A stretch of DNA of 64,000 nucleotides from Chitinispirillaceae bacterium (GTDB lineage: Bacteria > Fibrobacterota > Chitinivibrionia > Chitinivibrionales > Chitinispirillaceae): assembly GCA_016929595.1 (NCBI GenBank), contig JAFGIN010000089.1:100230-164229 (forward strand), written 5' to 3'. How positions within the stretch are numbered: the first letter of the stretch is position 1; each line of letters starts with the position of its first letter. This document shows positions 17,632-26,506 of this stretch, piece after piece. Position numbers and translations under genes: made by a program. The notes beneath the pieces were generated by a model that saw nothing but the letters and a program-made list of their open reading frames with translations, was not told the DNA's origin and made no database searches.

Positions 17632-18803
17632 ATACTCAGGAAAAAACAAAATTTACCTCAACGATTGTGGTAACAACACCAAAAGGTCTCAGTCCCATAC
17701 TTAAAGATGAGATTGAAGCACTCGGTTATGCCGTTATACATACCGGTACTATGTCGGTGTCATTGACGGGTTCATTCAGTGATGCGATTAAACTGAATCT
17801 TTATTTGCGTACCGCCCACCATGTGCTCTACAAACTAGACGAATTCAGATGCACAAGTCCCGAGGATCTTTATAGAGGAATCAACAGATTACCATGGGAA
17901 ACGATGATCGGGGTTAATGAGTATCTCAGCGTTGTATCTAATGTCGAACATGAAACAATTCGTGACTCTCGATTTGCAAATATGAAAAGCAAAGATGCGA
18001 TCGTAGACAGAATTATGTCCCGGAAAGGAAAAAGGCCTGATTCCGGGCCCGAAAGAAAGGGTGCGGTTGTCACTATTTACTGGAAGAACGATAAATGTAT
18101 TGTATACCTAGATACTTCAGGGGAGTCACTTTCAAGACGCGGATATCGGATAATTCCCATGAACGCTCCCATGCAGGAAACACTTGCTGCTGGAATCATA
18201 TTGTCAACACGAAAGCTTAAGCCGGATAGTAACTTTGTTAATCCGATGTGCGGAAGCGGAACGATTGCGATTGAAGCTGCATTAATGCAGGCCAATATTG
18301 CTCCCGGGCTTATTAGAAATAATTTTGGATTTCTTCATACACTGCTCTGCGATAAAAATGAGTGGACGGAATTAAGGGCTCAGGCTCGTGCGGTGGTAAA
18401 AAGAGCGCAGGAAAACAGAATAGTTGCATCAGATATCGATCCGCAAGCCGTAAATGCTGCACAAAAAAACGCTCAGAATGCCGGGGTGTCGGACATGATA
18501 GAATTTGAAGTGAAAGATATTAGTGACTCATCTGTTCCATCAGGAAGCGGCCTGATTATGATCAATCCTGAATACGGTATAAGGCTCGGAGACGAGAAAA
18601 ATCTTGAGGATACTTATCGGAAAATCGGGGGATATCTTAAAAACAGATGTACCGGTTATATGGGATACGTTTTTACCGGTAATACCAGACTTTCCGGAAA
18701 AATCGGACTTAAATCCAAAAGAAGAATACCTTTTAACAGCGGTAGCCTTGAGTGTCGCCTTTACGAGTATGAATTGTATGAAGGAAAAAGAGAAGCTAGA
18801 TAA
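17628..18803 (+). CDS. THUMP-domain class I RNA methyltransferase (RlmL/YpsC-like)
   Basis: A 391-residue protein with an N-terminal ferredoxin-like/THUMP RNA-binding region (about 10-165) and a Rossmann methyltransferase domain. The SAM loop is [17 protein letters not shown]. This is the architecture of the 23S rRNA m2G2445-type enzymes (RlmL N-half, YpsC). The catalytic motif, normally NPPY, reads [10 protein letters not shown] (Asn313-Pro314-Glu315-Tyr316), an unusual substitution. The bifunctional RlmK half of E. coli RlmL is absent. The start is a TTG overlapping the HAD stop by 4 nt. The next gene begins inside its 3' end, so HAD, methyltransferase and release-factor-like genes form a tight operon. 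Confidence 0.85.
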   Translation: MNTQEKTKFTSTIVVTTPKGLSPILKDEIEALGYAVIHTGTMSVSLTGSFSDAIKLNLYLRTAHHVLYKLDEFRCTSPEDLYRGINRLPWETMIGVNEYLSVVSNVEHETIRDSRFANMKSKDAIVDRIMSRKGKRPDSGPERKGAVVTIYWKNDKCIVYLDTSGESLSRRGYRIIPMNAPMQETLAAGIILSTRKLKPDSNFVNPMCGSGTIAIEAALMQANIAPGLIRNNFGFLHTLLCDKNEWTELRAQARAVVKRAQENRIVASDIDPQAVNAAQKNAQNAGVSDMIEFEVKDISDSSVPSGSGLIMINPEYGIRLGDEKNLEDTYRKIGGYLKNRCTGYMGYVFTGNTRLSGKIGLKSKRRIPFNSGSLECRLYEYELYEGKREAR

Positions 18804-19167
18804 TAGCGGAGACTGTTTGCCATTTAATGCACCGGATGACGATGATGATCTTCTTTCCCAGTGTCATGTGTATACATTCAGGGCTGGAGGAAAGGGAGGA
18901 CAGCATGTCAATAAGACCGATTCTGCAGTAAGGCTGGTGCATAAACCGACAGGGTTGACAGTAAGCTGCAGCCGTGAACGCAGTCAGTATCTCAATAAGA
19001 AGTTATGCCTGGCTAATTTGCGAAAAAAGATTGTGTTACAAAATTTCGTACCTCCGGAGCGCCTGCCAACAAAAATCCCTGCAAGCAAGGTAAAGAAGCG
19101 GTTAAAAGAGAAGTGTGAGCGGGCTATAAAAAAAAGTATCCGGCGTGATAAGAATTTTTTTGAGTGA
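18778..19167 (+). CDS. Peptide chain release factor-like GGQ protein
   Basis: About 129 residues containing only the catalytic domain of class I release factors: [20 protein letters not shown] with the GGQ that hydrolyses peptidyl-tRNA, then [12 protein letters not shown]. The codon-recognition domains are missing, as in ArfB/YaeJ and mitochondrial C12orf65-type ribosome-rescue factors, and the C-terminus is basic (many K/R between 95 and 129), as expected for binding the empty mRNA channel. It may rescue stalled ribosomes. The ATG at 18778 (or 18769) lies within the methyltransferase gene; the overlap of 26 nt indicates coupling to an RNA-modification gene. The region just before GGQ is acidic (PDDDDDLL). 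Confidence 0.82.
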   Translation: MKEKEKLDNSGDCLPFNAPDDDDDLLSQCHVYTFRAGGKGGQHVNKTDSAVRLVHKPTGLTVSCSRERSQYLNKKLCLANLRKKIVLQNFVPPERLPTKIPASKVKKRLKEKCERAIKKSIRRDKNFFE

Positions 19168-19168
19168 T

Positions 19169-19298
19169 CGCCTCACCCCCCGTCCCCCTCTCCATAGGAA
19201 ATGGAGAGGGGGAGATAAGACAAAAGGAGAACGTGATTAACGCGTCAAGTTCGTTTTTTCACCCTTCTCCACAAGTGGAGAGGGGCAGGGGTGAGGCG
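19169..19298. repeat. C/G-rich palindromic intergenic repeat element
   Basis: An 11-bp terminal inverted repeat (CGCCTCACCCC at 19169-19179, complement at 19288-19298) encloses a perfect 12-bp hairpin (CCCCCTCTCCAT, AGGAA loop, its complement; 19184-19212) and a second hairpin around CTCCACAAGTGGAG (19267-19280). The composition differs sharply from the surroundings. Elements with the CTCACCCC..CCCTCTCC..GGAGAGGG..GGTGAGG pattern occur dispersed in many bacterial genomes and behave like non-autonomous palindromic repeats. It begins 2 nt after the release-factor stop. Confidence 0.85.
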
Positions 19299-19326
19299 AA
19301 ACGCAACAATCGCGATATTCTGGTTG

Positions 19327-20883
19327 TCAAAGGTGTAACTTTCCCAGAACCAGTCCTGCAAGCTCAACGTCCTGGTTTGGTACTTCAATGATGGCTTTCT
19401 CCTTTTTAAGTCTGATGATTGTATGGAGAACCTTTTTATTTAAAGATTGTGAAATCAGTTCTTCTTCAAGCTGGTTTAAGGGGCCGGATTTAATCAAGTT
19501 GATAAGTCTTGAAAGTCTGAATGCTGTGACAAGTGTAGCTGTGTCAACACTTTTATTCCATGGGAAAGCGGATGACCCGCAGCACCTTATAGATTTACCA
19601 GTTTTAAACATTTTGTAGTCGGTGAATCCCGGAAGGCCTGGTACGGGATAAAACATTGATATACCAATCAGCGTAGTCCTTTTCCAGAAAAAAAGAAGGT
19701 TTTCAGCAATACTCTTTCGGTTGTCGCCTTGAAATCCGGCGATAAAATAGGATATAACCGGAATTGAATGGTATTTGAAAAGGGAAAGAAGTCTTTCATA
19801 ATGATCGGGCGATGAATCGCGGGAGAGCAGAGCTGATGCATCTTTATTAATAGTACCAAGCGCTATATTGAACTGCGCCATTCCCATCCTGATTAGATAG
19901 TGTGCGGATTCTTCTGTTAAAAGCCGGTAGTCAAGTCCGTTTTCAGCATAAAACGTCGCTGCGGGGAAGCGCTCTTTAAATATTTTAAGTACATCAAACC
20001 AGAACGATGAGTCGATAAGCAGGTTATCATCTTCAAAATTTACTTTGACAGTGGCTGGTTCACAGGGTAGTGTTCCGGATATTCCTCTGATAAGACTATC
20101 AATTTTGTGTAAGCTGGCACGTCTGAATTCGGTGCCATGGCATAGACGGTTGGAGCAGAATGCACACTGAAGGGGACACCCGCGGGATATGGTGAGGTCA
20201 ATCCGAAGCTCTTTCTTGTACATTGAGGATCTGTATCCTGGCTCCATTGAGGTGTCATTTGTGTATAGCTGCTGTGAATCAGACGGTATTATTTTTTCTT
20301 TTGTAACCAAATTAGGAATATCGGATAAAAGAACGGTGCTGTTGTCGCGAAGGTACTGTACAAGTGGAATAACGGAGAGCTCGGCTTCACCGGTGATAAC
20401 AAAGTCGATGCAGCCTGATGAAACAAAATATGCCGGGTGAACAGATGCACCTCCTCCTCCTGCAATTATGGAAACATCGGGAAGGGATTGTTTCAGTTCC
20501 CTTGCGAAGGCTAGTGCTGAATCGGCATAACAAAATGCAAAGCAGGACAGGAATATGATATCAGGAGATATTGAAACAACTTTATTTACACATTCCTGCA
20601 ATGAAGGTCCGAATAAATAATAATGCGTGAAAAATGAGCCACGTCCGGTTTCATTAGGTAATATATGGGGAGTGAGATAGTTGAGTGTATCGGGGATTGG
20701 CACTGTTTTGCTCTGGGAGTGTTCGAGAGGAAAGTTGAAAAGGTAAACTGTTGTGTTGTTATCTTCAAGCAAACGGGCGAGAATTCCTGCACCAAGAGCA
20801 GATAAACGGTGTGGCGTGGTATAAAAATCGGTTAGTGGAGGAATGATAACCGCAGCATTAGAGATCTTTTTTGTTTTTATCAT
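19327..20883 (-). CDS. B12-binding-domain radical SAM protein
   Basis: A 518-residue protein. An N-terminal cobalamin-binding-like Rossmann domain (about 8-195: LGAGILARLLE, SPDIIFLSCFAF, IIAGGGGASVHP, DFVITGEAE) is followed by a radical SAM barrel with the cluster motif CPLQCAFC (Cys236, Cys240, Cys243). Such proteins use a [4Fe-4S] cluster, SAM and often cobalamin for methylations or rearrangements in lipid, hopanoid or natural-product pathways; the substrate here cannot be told. The base-off cobalamin DxHxxG motif is not seen, so B12 binding is uncertain. Its 3' end lies close to the palindromic repeat; queF lies 27 nt upstream on the same strand. Confidence 0.82.
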   Translation of the reverse strand: MIKTKKISNAAVIIPPLTDFYTTPHRLSALGAGILARLLEDNNTTVYLFNFPLEHSQSKTVPIPDTLNYLTPHILPNETGRGSFFTHYYLFGPSLQECVNKVVSISPDIIFLSCFAFCYADSALAFARELKQSLPDVSIIAGGGGASVHPAYFVSSGCIDFVITGEAELSVIPLVQYLRDNSTVLLSDIPNLVTKEKIIPSDSQQLYTNDTSMEPGYRSSMYKKELRIDLTISRGCPLQCAFCSNRLCHGTEFRRASLHKIDSLIRGISGTLPCEPATVKVNFEDDNLLIDSSFWFDVLKIFKERFPAATFYAENGLDYRLLTEESAHYLIRMGMAQFNIALGTINKDASALLSRDSSPDHYERLLSLFKYHSIPVISYFIAGFQGDNRKSIAENLLFFWKRTTLIGISMFYPVPGLPGFTDYKMFKTGKSIRCCGSSAFPWNKSVDTATLVTAFRLSRLINLIKSGPLNQLEEELISQSLNKKVLHTIIRLKKEKAIIEVPNQDVELAGLVLGKLHL

Positions 20884-20910
20884 CTCTAAGCCGATTCGGA
20901 CGATTCTGAT

Positions 20911-21384
20911 TTAAACATTATCAGAACTCATCTGCCGGCAATGAGGTTTTAATGCGTTGAGAAGGATATCTGCACCGGCAGGGCGTTCCCCGGGGGTTTC
21001 GAACACTACTGTCGTGTTGACATTACCTCTTGGAAAAAAATCACCGGTTACCAGGAGCCAATGTGGCTGTAAAATGTTTTTTACTGTTTCAAAAAGATGA
21101 AATGTTACCGTCTCATGAAATGTACCAATCATTCGAAATGAGTTGAGGTATAATTTCCAGGACTTAAGTTCAATACAACGGGATGATGGAAGGTAGTAGA
21201 GGCCAATTGTTGCAAAATCCGGGTATCCTGTTTTGGGGCACACACAGGTGAATTCAGGAAAAATAATCCGGATAATGCCGCTTCTGGCGGCACTGGAATC
21301 ATAGGGACACGGGAATGTCTCGAGTTCCGGAAGCTTTTTTTGCGCAATAGCGTCATCAAGCTGTGTCACATTATTGAAAAACAT
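20911..21384 (-). CDS. queF: NADPH-dependent 7-cyano-7-deazaguanine reductase
   Basis: Reduces preQ0 to preQ1 in queuosine biosynthesis, in the cytoplasm. The 157-residue length fits the single-domain (B. subtilis-type) QueF. The signature FPEFTCVCPKTGYPDFATI contains the nucleophilic cysteine (Cys49 aligns with the catalytic Cys of FTSLCPKTGQPDFA) and Asp56; IELKSWKLYLNSFR is the NADPH/QueF motif, and FHE (89-91) supplies the substrate-contact His-Glu. An upstream in-frame ATG at 21441 exists, but AAAGGA 6 nt before the ATG at 21384 decides this start. No preQ1 riboswitch was recognised in the leader. Other queuosine genes are not in the window. Confidence 0.93.
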   Translation of the reverse strand: MFFNNVTQLDDAIAQKKLPELETFPCPYDSSAARSGIIRIIFPEFTCVCPKTGYPDFATIGLYYLPSSRCIELKSWKLYLNSFRMIGTFHETVTFHLFETVKNILQPHWLLVTGDFFPRGNVNTTVVFETPGERPAGADILLNALKPHCRQMSSDNV

Positions 21385-21493
21385 AGAAAATCCTTTATAA
21401 AAAAGTTCCTGTCTGCCATAAAATAATAGATATACTGGCATAAAACTATATTCGCCTCTTAGGTGTTACAATTGCCATCTCCTCTCTGTTCTC

Positions 21494-21522
21494 TTGAATC
21501 CAATGGTGGATATCGGTATAAT
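21494..21522 (+). promoter_or_regulatory. Predicted sigma-70 promoter for the FecR-domain gene
   Basis: TTGAAT at 21494-21499 and a perfect TATAAT at 21517-21522 are separated by exactly 17 nt, giving a start point near 21529 and a leader of about 55 nt before the ATG at 21585. Confidence 0.6.
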
Positions 21523-21584
21523 CTATACCTGTTCAGCAAAAAAAATGTTCATAATCTCATAATTTTTTTATGTCAGGAGTTACT

Positions 21585-22796
21585 ATGAGGAAAAGAAGCT
21601 TGCTGCGGGCTGTATTTGTACTATTGAGTACGGTTGCGCTTTGCATTGCAGAAGAGAGTGTTTTTATCATACTTGATTCACTTTCAGGACAGGCTGAAAT
21701 ACAGCGTGCCGGTCAGAATGAGTGGAAATTCTGTAAAGAAAATCAGAAGATTTATAATAACGATATATTTCGTGTACTGGACAAAAGTGTAGCTCGTCTG
21801 CGCTGGTCTAATGGCAGTGTTGCATATGTGCACCAGAAAACACAGATTTCTGTTAGTTTACTACAAAGAGAATCTGGATCTTCGCTTTCTCACACAACGA
21901 TACTATTCGGAGCAGTGTTTTTCATTATAAAAAAAATTCTTCCCAATGAACTGGTGAATGATACGAAGGTTTATACACCGACTACGGTGATTGCCATAAG
22001 GGGAACATCATTTTTAATCGATGTTCAAGAGGGTATGTCCAGCATTAAAATGGTTCGTGGAACAGTTCTGGTTGGTAACATAAAGAAAAATGTATCAAGG
22101 TATCTTGGAGCGGCGTTTAAAACTGTCATTGCTGCCGGTACCGACCCAATACTACCATCAGCGGTTTTAAGTGACGATATCGATTCTATCAGGCAATGGG
22201 TACCCTCGGTGGTTGTTGATAATGAAATCGAAAAACAGCGTCTTGAAGCAAAACGTGACTATACTATTCTTAGCGGAAAACTTGATGAAAAGTGTATTGT
22301 CGTTTCATTTATCGATAGTTCCGGGTATCAGGGGCCGTGGAAGTTATCGCAACTGATCCCGAAAGCATTTGTAAGTGTAATTAAAGAGCATCATCCCCGG
22401 ATGAATATATCATTTAGTGATACTGCGGGTACGGATTTGCTGCTTGATGCTTATAAACGAAAAACCCGTTACATTATTTCCGGGACTATAGAAAATTTCA
22501 GTCTTGTTCCAAAGGCACAAATAAGTGTCAAAGCGGATGAGTACAGGGAGTCTCTTACTGGTACAGTCAAAATAAAGCTTGAGGTAACAGATGCAAAAGA
22601 AAAAAGTGTGATTTCAGAGGTAAATCTTATCGGGGAAGTCACGCGAAAGCGTGATGATGCAGATGAGTGGCAACAGCTTGAAACAGTTACGTTTGGTTTG
22701 GATGATGAAAAATTCAAGAATTCTCTCATTGGAACGACGTTGAAACAGGCGTTGGAACAGGCGCTGGAAAAATGTGATCTTATTCTTGGATTTTAA
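21585..22796 (+). CDS. FecR-domain envelope protein
   Basis: 403 residues. A signal peptide (RKRSLLRAVFVLLSTVALC, cleavage near IAEE) exports it. Residues about 35-165 form a FecR-like beta domain: GQAEIQRAGQNEWK, NDIFRVLDKSVARLRW and TPTTVIAIRGTSFLID, where the AIRGT motif is typical. The second half (about 235-400) has alternating strands and the phrase VVSFIDSSGYQGPWKLSQLIP, faintly like CsgG/LpoB-type folds; this is a guess. Unlike FecR anti-sigma proteins it lacks an N-terminal cytoplasmic anti-sigma domain, and no sigma factor adjoins it, so a structural role is likelier. The ATG at 21585 is preceded by AGGAG; an ATG 15 nt upstream was rejected. Confidence 0.8.
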   Translation: MRKRSLLRAVFVLLSTVALCIAEESVFIILDSLSGQAEIQRAGQNEWKFCKENQKIYNNDIFRVLDKSVARLRWSNGSVAYVHQKTQISVSLLQRESGSSLSHTTILFGAVFFIIKKILPNELVNDTKVYTPTTVIAIRGTSFLIDVQEGMSSIKMVRGTVLVGNIKKNVSRYLGAAFKTVIAAGTDPILPSAVLSDDIDSIRQWVPSVVVDNEIEKQRLEAKRDYTILSGKLDEKCIVVSFIDSSGYQGPWKLSQLIPKAFVSVIKEHHPRMNISFSDTAGTDLLLDAYKRKTRYIISGTIENFSLVPKAQISVKADEYRESLTGTVKIKLEVTDAKEKSVISEVNLIGEVTRKRDDADEWQQLETVTFGLDDEKFKNSLIGTTLKQALEQALEKCDLILGF

Positions 22797-22957
22797 TTTC
22801 AAAAGTCATATAATCTCGAAAAACTCAAGCTTCGCCCCCGCCCAGTCATTTTTTTTAAAAATTTGAACAGATACTAATCAATTCCCCGGATGCAAATTGC
22901 TACTTTTTTTGAAATCAATTATTTTAGTCATTCATTTAAAGAATAGAAAGGTTGTAG

Positions 22958-25066
22958 ATGAACAAGAACGAAATACTTAAAAGGTCAGCTGATAATGTCA
23001 GAATTTTGGTCGCATCAATGGTAGAAAAAGCTAAATCCGGACATCCTGGTGGTGCAATGGGGGGAGCTGATTTCATTACAATATTGTTCTCCGAATATCT
23101 TCGGTACGATCCGTCCGATATGACCTGGGCAAATCGTGATCGTTTTTTCCTTGATCCTGGCCACATGTCTCCGATGCTTTATTCGATACTTACATTAACT
23201 GGCAACTATTCTGTTGATGATATTAGAAATTTCAGGCAGTGGGGAAGTATTACCCCGGGTCATCCGGAAGTGGATGTGAAACGTGGTATCGAAAATACAT
23301 CCGGACCACTCGGGCAGGGACATGCGATGGGATTAGGGGCCGCAATAACGGAGCGTTTTCTTGCAGCACGATTTGGTGAGTGGCTTGAACATAAAACATA
23401 CGCTTTTATTTCAGACGGTGGTATTCAGGAGGAGATTTCCCAGGGAGTCGGACGTCTGGCCGGACATCTGGGTTTAAATAATCTGATCATGTTCTATGAT
23501 TCAAACGGGATTCAGTTATCTTCAACCACCAGTGATGTTACCAGTGAAGATACTGCTAAGAAGTATCTTGCCTGGGGATGGAACGTTATCACCATCGATG
23601 GTCATGATTTTGATCAGATCCGTTCTGCGTTAGACAATGCTAACGCAGAGAAGAATCGTCCGACACTGATCATAGGCACAACAATTATGGGTAAAGGTGC
23701 ACGTACGGTAAATGGTGAAAGTTACGAATCAAAAACGGCAACTCATGGAATGCCATTATCTGAAGCCGGGGCATCTTTTGCAGAAACGGTCAAGTATCTG
23801 GGTGGCAACCCTGACGATCCCTTTGTGGTATTTCCTGATGTAGAGGAATATTTCGCTGGTGTAAAAGAGAAAAGGATTCAGGAGGCAGCACAGCGCAAGA
23901 GTGTTCAGGGTGCCTGGGAAAAAGAGAATCCGGCGCTTGCTGCAAAGTGGGAGCAGTTCTGGTCTGGAAAAGTTCCTGAGATAGACTGGGAGGGAATTCA
24001 GCATAAGCCCGGAATCGCAACACGTGCGGCATCTGCAAACGTGCTTGCCGTATTTGCATCCAAAGTAGATAATATGATTGTCTCTTCTGCAGATCTTTCA
24101 AACAGTGACAAAACAGATGGGTTCCTCAAGAACACCAGAATCCTTAAAAAGGGTGACTTCTCGGGTGCATTTCTCCAGTCCGGTGTTGCAGAATTGACAA
24201 TGGCTGCTGTAATGAACGGAATGGCGCTTCACGGCGGTGTGATCCCTGTATGCGCAACGTTTTTTACATTCTCAGATTACATGAAACCGGCATTTCGACT
24301 TGCTGCATTAATGGAATTACCAGTTAAGTATGTTTTTTCTCATGATGCATTCAGGGTAGGAGAAGATGGACCGACGCATCAGCCGGTAGAGCAGGAAACG
24401 CAGATTCGTCTTCTCGAAAAGATGGCTAATCTTGAGGGTAGAAGAAGCATGCTGGTGTTGCGTCCCGCTGATAGTGCCGAGACAACCACCTCCTGGAAAA
24501 TTGCACTCGAAACAAAACACGAGCCTGTAGCGCTCTTGTTATCACGACAGAATATTGCAGATCTTGAGTCTTCAGTCAGTGATCTATCGAGATACCAGGA
24601 TTCTCAACGAGCTTATAAAGGTGCCTATGTCGTACGTGACTGTAGCGCGGAGCCGGATCTTATTTTATTAGGAAATGGCTCAGAAGTTGCGACGCTGATT
24701 GAAGGTGCTAAAATTTTGCAAAAGGAAAACGGTCTTAATATCCGGATTCTGTCTGTACCATCAGAAGGGTTGTTCAGGGACCAGGATGAAGCCTATCAGG
24801 AGGAAGTATTACCTTTTGGTATCCCGGTAATGGGATTAACCGCCGGACTTCCCTTAAATTTTAAGTGTCTGGTAGGTCCATTTGGAAAATCAATTGGATT
24901 GGAACGGTTTGGCGCTTCTGCTCCATATAAAGTACTTGATGAAAAATTCGGTTATACCGCGCAGAATGTCGCCAAACAGGCACTTCAATACTTAAAAGAG
25001 TATTCAGAACTGATTACACGTATTTCAAAGCTGCAGATTAAAGAAAGACAATTGCAGGCAAGTTGA
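22958..25066 (+). CDS. tkt: Transketolase
   Basis: A 702-residue thiamine-diphosphate enzyme of the non-oxidative pentose phosphate pathway, transferring two-carbon ketol units between sugar phosphates. Motifs: KSGHPGGAMG near the start, GPLGQGHAMGLG, the ThDP/Mg2+ site SDGGIQEE (Asp-Gly..) with FYDSNGIQL, and in the pyrimidine domain FTFSDYMKPAFRLAAL and the phosphate-contact HDAFRVGEDGPTHQPVEQ. The C-terminal domain has GNGSEV and PYKVLDEKFGYT. It is full length. The ATG is preceded by AAAGG. It stands as a single transcription unit, flanked downstream by a strong terminator. Confidence 0.96.
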   Translation: MNKNEILKRSADNVRILVASMVEKAKSGHPGGAMGGADFITILFSEYLRYDPSDMTWANRDRFFLDPGHMSPMLYSILTLTGNYSVDDIRNFRQWGSITPGHPEVDVKRGIENTSGPLGQGHAMGLGAAITERFLAARFGEWLEHKTYAFISDGGIQEEISQGVGRLAGHLGLNNLIMFYDSNGIQLSSTTSDVTSEDTAKKYLAWGWNVITIDGHDFDQIRSALDNANAEKNRPTLIIGTTIMGKGARTVNGESYESKTATHGMPLSEAGASFAETVKYLGGNPDDPFVVFPDVEEYFAGVKEKRIQEAAQRKSVQGAWEKENPALAAKWEQFWSGKVPEIDWEGIQHKPGIATRAASANVLAVFASKVDNMIVSSADLSNSDKTDGFLKNTRILKKGDFSGAFLQSGVAELTMAAVMNGMALHGGVIPVCATFFTFSDYMKPAFRLAALMELPVKYVFSHDAFRVGEDGPTHQPVEQETQIRLLEKMANLEGRRSMLVLRPADSAETTTSWKIALETKHEPVALLLSRQNIADLESSVSDLSRYQDSQRAYKGAYVVRDCSAEPDLILLGNGSEVATLIEGAKILQKENGLNIRILSVPSEGLFRDQDEAYQEEVLPFGIPVMGLTAGLPLNFKCLVGPFGKSIGLERFGASAPYKVLDEKFGYTAQNVAKQALQYLKEYSELITRISKLQIKERQLQAS

Positions 25067-25068
25067 TA

Positions 25069-25099
25069 GATGGGTGTAAAAACCCATCATCTCTTTTTC
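25069..25099 (+). terminator. Rho-independent terminator of transketolase gene
   Basis: GATGGGT and ACCCATC pair perfectly over 7 bp with a 6-nt loop (25069-25088) and are followed by a T-rich tract ending CTTTTT. The hairpin begins 3 nt after the stop codon. Confidence 0.8.
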
Positions 25100-25155
25100 T
25101 GGCTTAAGCTACTTACAGAATCTGCTTTTTGCTGTCATTCAAAAGGTGGAGGGGT

Positions 25156-25686
25156 ATGAAAATTGGTATAGTAAGTGATACTCATCGTAACAGAGAGTAT
25201 CTAATCAATGCTATTGATTGGATGATTTCAAGGCAGAAAATCTCTTCTCTTTATCATCTTGGAGATGATTTTGATGATCTTGGGGATTTGAGTGATACAT
25301 TTCTTGAGGTGGTTCAGGTGCCGGGAATTTACGATGAACGTTATAAAAACGGTTCGTTGCCGGCAAAAATTTTTGAAACCGTCCTTGGATTAAATATTTT
25401 ACTGGTTCACTTCCTTGAAAAAGACGCTAGTCCTGATGATATTCAGCGCTCAGATATCATCTTGTATGGTCATACACATAAAGAAGAGTTACGGCTGGGT
25501 GATGGAAAGCTGTTTTGTAATCCAGGGCACATGAAAGGACCGATGGAAAAAAATGCGCCTCCCACCTTTGCCGTTCTGGGAATTGAAGATCGCACTGTGA
25601 TAGTGAATATTTACAATATGCAATTCAGGTCGATTCAATCGATGGAACTGATCCGCTCGGAGAGTGGCTTGTATAAAACGGCCTGA
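25156..25686 (+). CDS. YfcE/MJ0936-type metallophosphoesterase
   Basis: 176 residues of the calcineurin-like phosphodiesterase fold. Metal ligands are visible in GIVSDTH (Asp8, His10), HLGDDFDD and YGHTHKEE. Members hydrolyse phosphodiesters or small phosphorylated metabolites with a di-metal centre. The expected GNCD motif is changed: the region reads VPGIYDERYKN, so one ligand position is unusual. The ATG at 25156 with GGAGG upstream replaces the earlier in-frame start at 25129. It is convergent with the hypothetical gene downstream, 2 nt apart. Confidence 0.85.
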   Translation: MKIGIVSDTHRNREYLINAIDWMISRQKISSLYHLGDDFDDLGDLSDTFLEVVQVPGIYDERYKNGSLPAKIFETVLGLNILLVHFLEKDASPDDIQRSDIILYGHTHKEELRLGDGKLFCNPGHMKGPMEKNAPPTFAVLGIEDRTVIVNIYNMQFRSIQSMELIRSESGLYKTA

Positions 25687-25688
25687 TA

Positions 25689-26162
25689 CTAATCTTCCTG
25701 GCTGGGTGTTTTCCCGTTCGTTTTTTCATATTCCTTGATGATTCTGGAAAATCGGTATAAAGAACTGATTGTCCTTGCTGAAATGGGAAGCCAGTTCGGG
25801 TTATTGATTTTATTCCCAAGAAATGATGTTTTTCGTATCTTGTCAGCAAGATCGGTAATAACAGCAATTTTTTTCGGACACAATTCAAGGCGGATTCTAC
25901 CATTCAGAGTGTCTGAGAATCCATTGTATATTTCGACCAGATCGGCGATCTCACTTGTTATCGGGAAATTACCTATCAGTTCAATTGCAAATTTACTGTT
26001 CTTTTTTACGCAACAGAAAATGTTGCAGAATTCGTTAATTCTATCAAGATCGTCCTGATCATCGATCTGTATTGGAATTGACTTGTTTGACTTAAATCGA
26101 GAAACTACTGAAGGACGGGCTTCGTAAGCATCGATAAGAAACTGTCGTAATCCGATTGACAT
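25689..26162 (-). CDS. Hypothetical protein
   Basis: About 157 residues, soluble, with no signal peptide or membrane helix. The middle contains FCNIFCCVKKNSKFAIELIG and RLELCPKKIAVITDLADKIR, with an even hydrophobic pattern suggesting a compact alpha/beta fold; I do not recognise a family. Codon use looks normal and it fills the space convergent with the phosphoesterase gene, which supports reality. The ATG at 26162 was preferred over a GTG at 26174; neither has a strong ribosome-binding site. Confidence 0.6.
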   Translation of the reverse strand: MSIGLRQFLIDAYEARPSVVSRFKSNKSIPIQIDDQDDLDRINEFCNIFCCVKKNSKFAIELIGNFPITSEIADLVEIYNGFSDTLNGRIRLELCPKKIAVITDLADKIRKTSFLGNKINNPNWLPISARTISSLYRFSRIIKEYEKTNGKTPSQED

Positions 26163-26479
26163 TTTTTCAATCACTTAATATAATCTGAAAAGAATTTCTA
26201 ACTGACAACCACAACGTTCTATCGCTTTACTTATTATTAACTTTGAGGTCATGAACAGTTGAGTTGCTCTAAAACATCAAAAAGGTGATTTCCTGAAACC
26301 GCTCTTCAAGGTGCAAAGACTGAGGTTGAAAATTGAACTCTTTTTTACCTGATTCTTAATCTCAACCTCAATTTTCCGCATCTATAAGCGATTCGTGTCA
26401 AAAACCACTAAAGATAAAATTACAATACTGGAAGTAATCAATCCAGATAAATCGTTACGCAAATGGCTGCGTTTTGAAC

Positions 26480-26506
26480 CATTTGTACTTTCTTTGTGTA
26501 CAAATG
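26480..26506. promoter_or_regulatory. Perfect 9-bp inverted repeat (CATTTGTAC-N9-GTACAAATG)
   Basis: The arms at 26480-26488 and 26498-26506 match exactly around a 9-nt spacer. The 18-nt centre-to-centre spacing is compatible with a dimeric regulator site on one DNA face; as RNA it would be a hairpin without a T-tract. Confidence 0.4.

Noticed and set aside
19164..19391. 75-codon plus-strand open frame
   Set aside because: It is a translation of the C-rich palindromic repeat and overlaps the radical SAM gene.
21385..21560. preQ1 riboswitch upstream of queF
   Set aside because: The leader lacks the conserved preQ1 aptamer hairpin and A-rich tail pattern.
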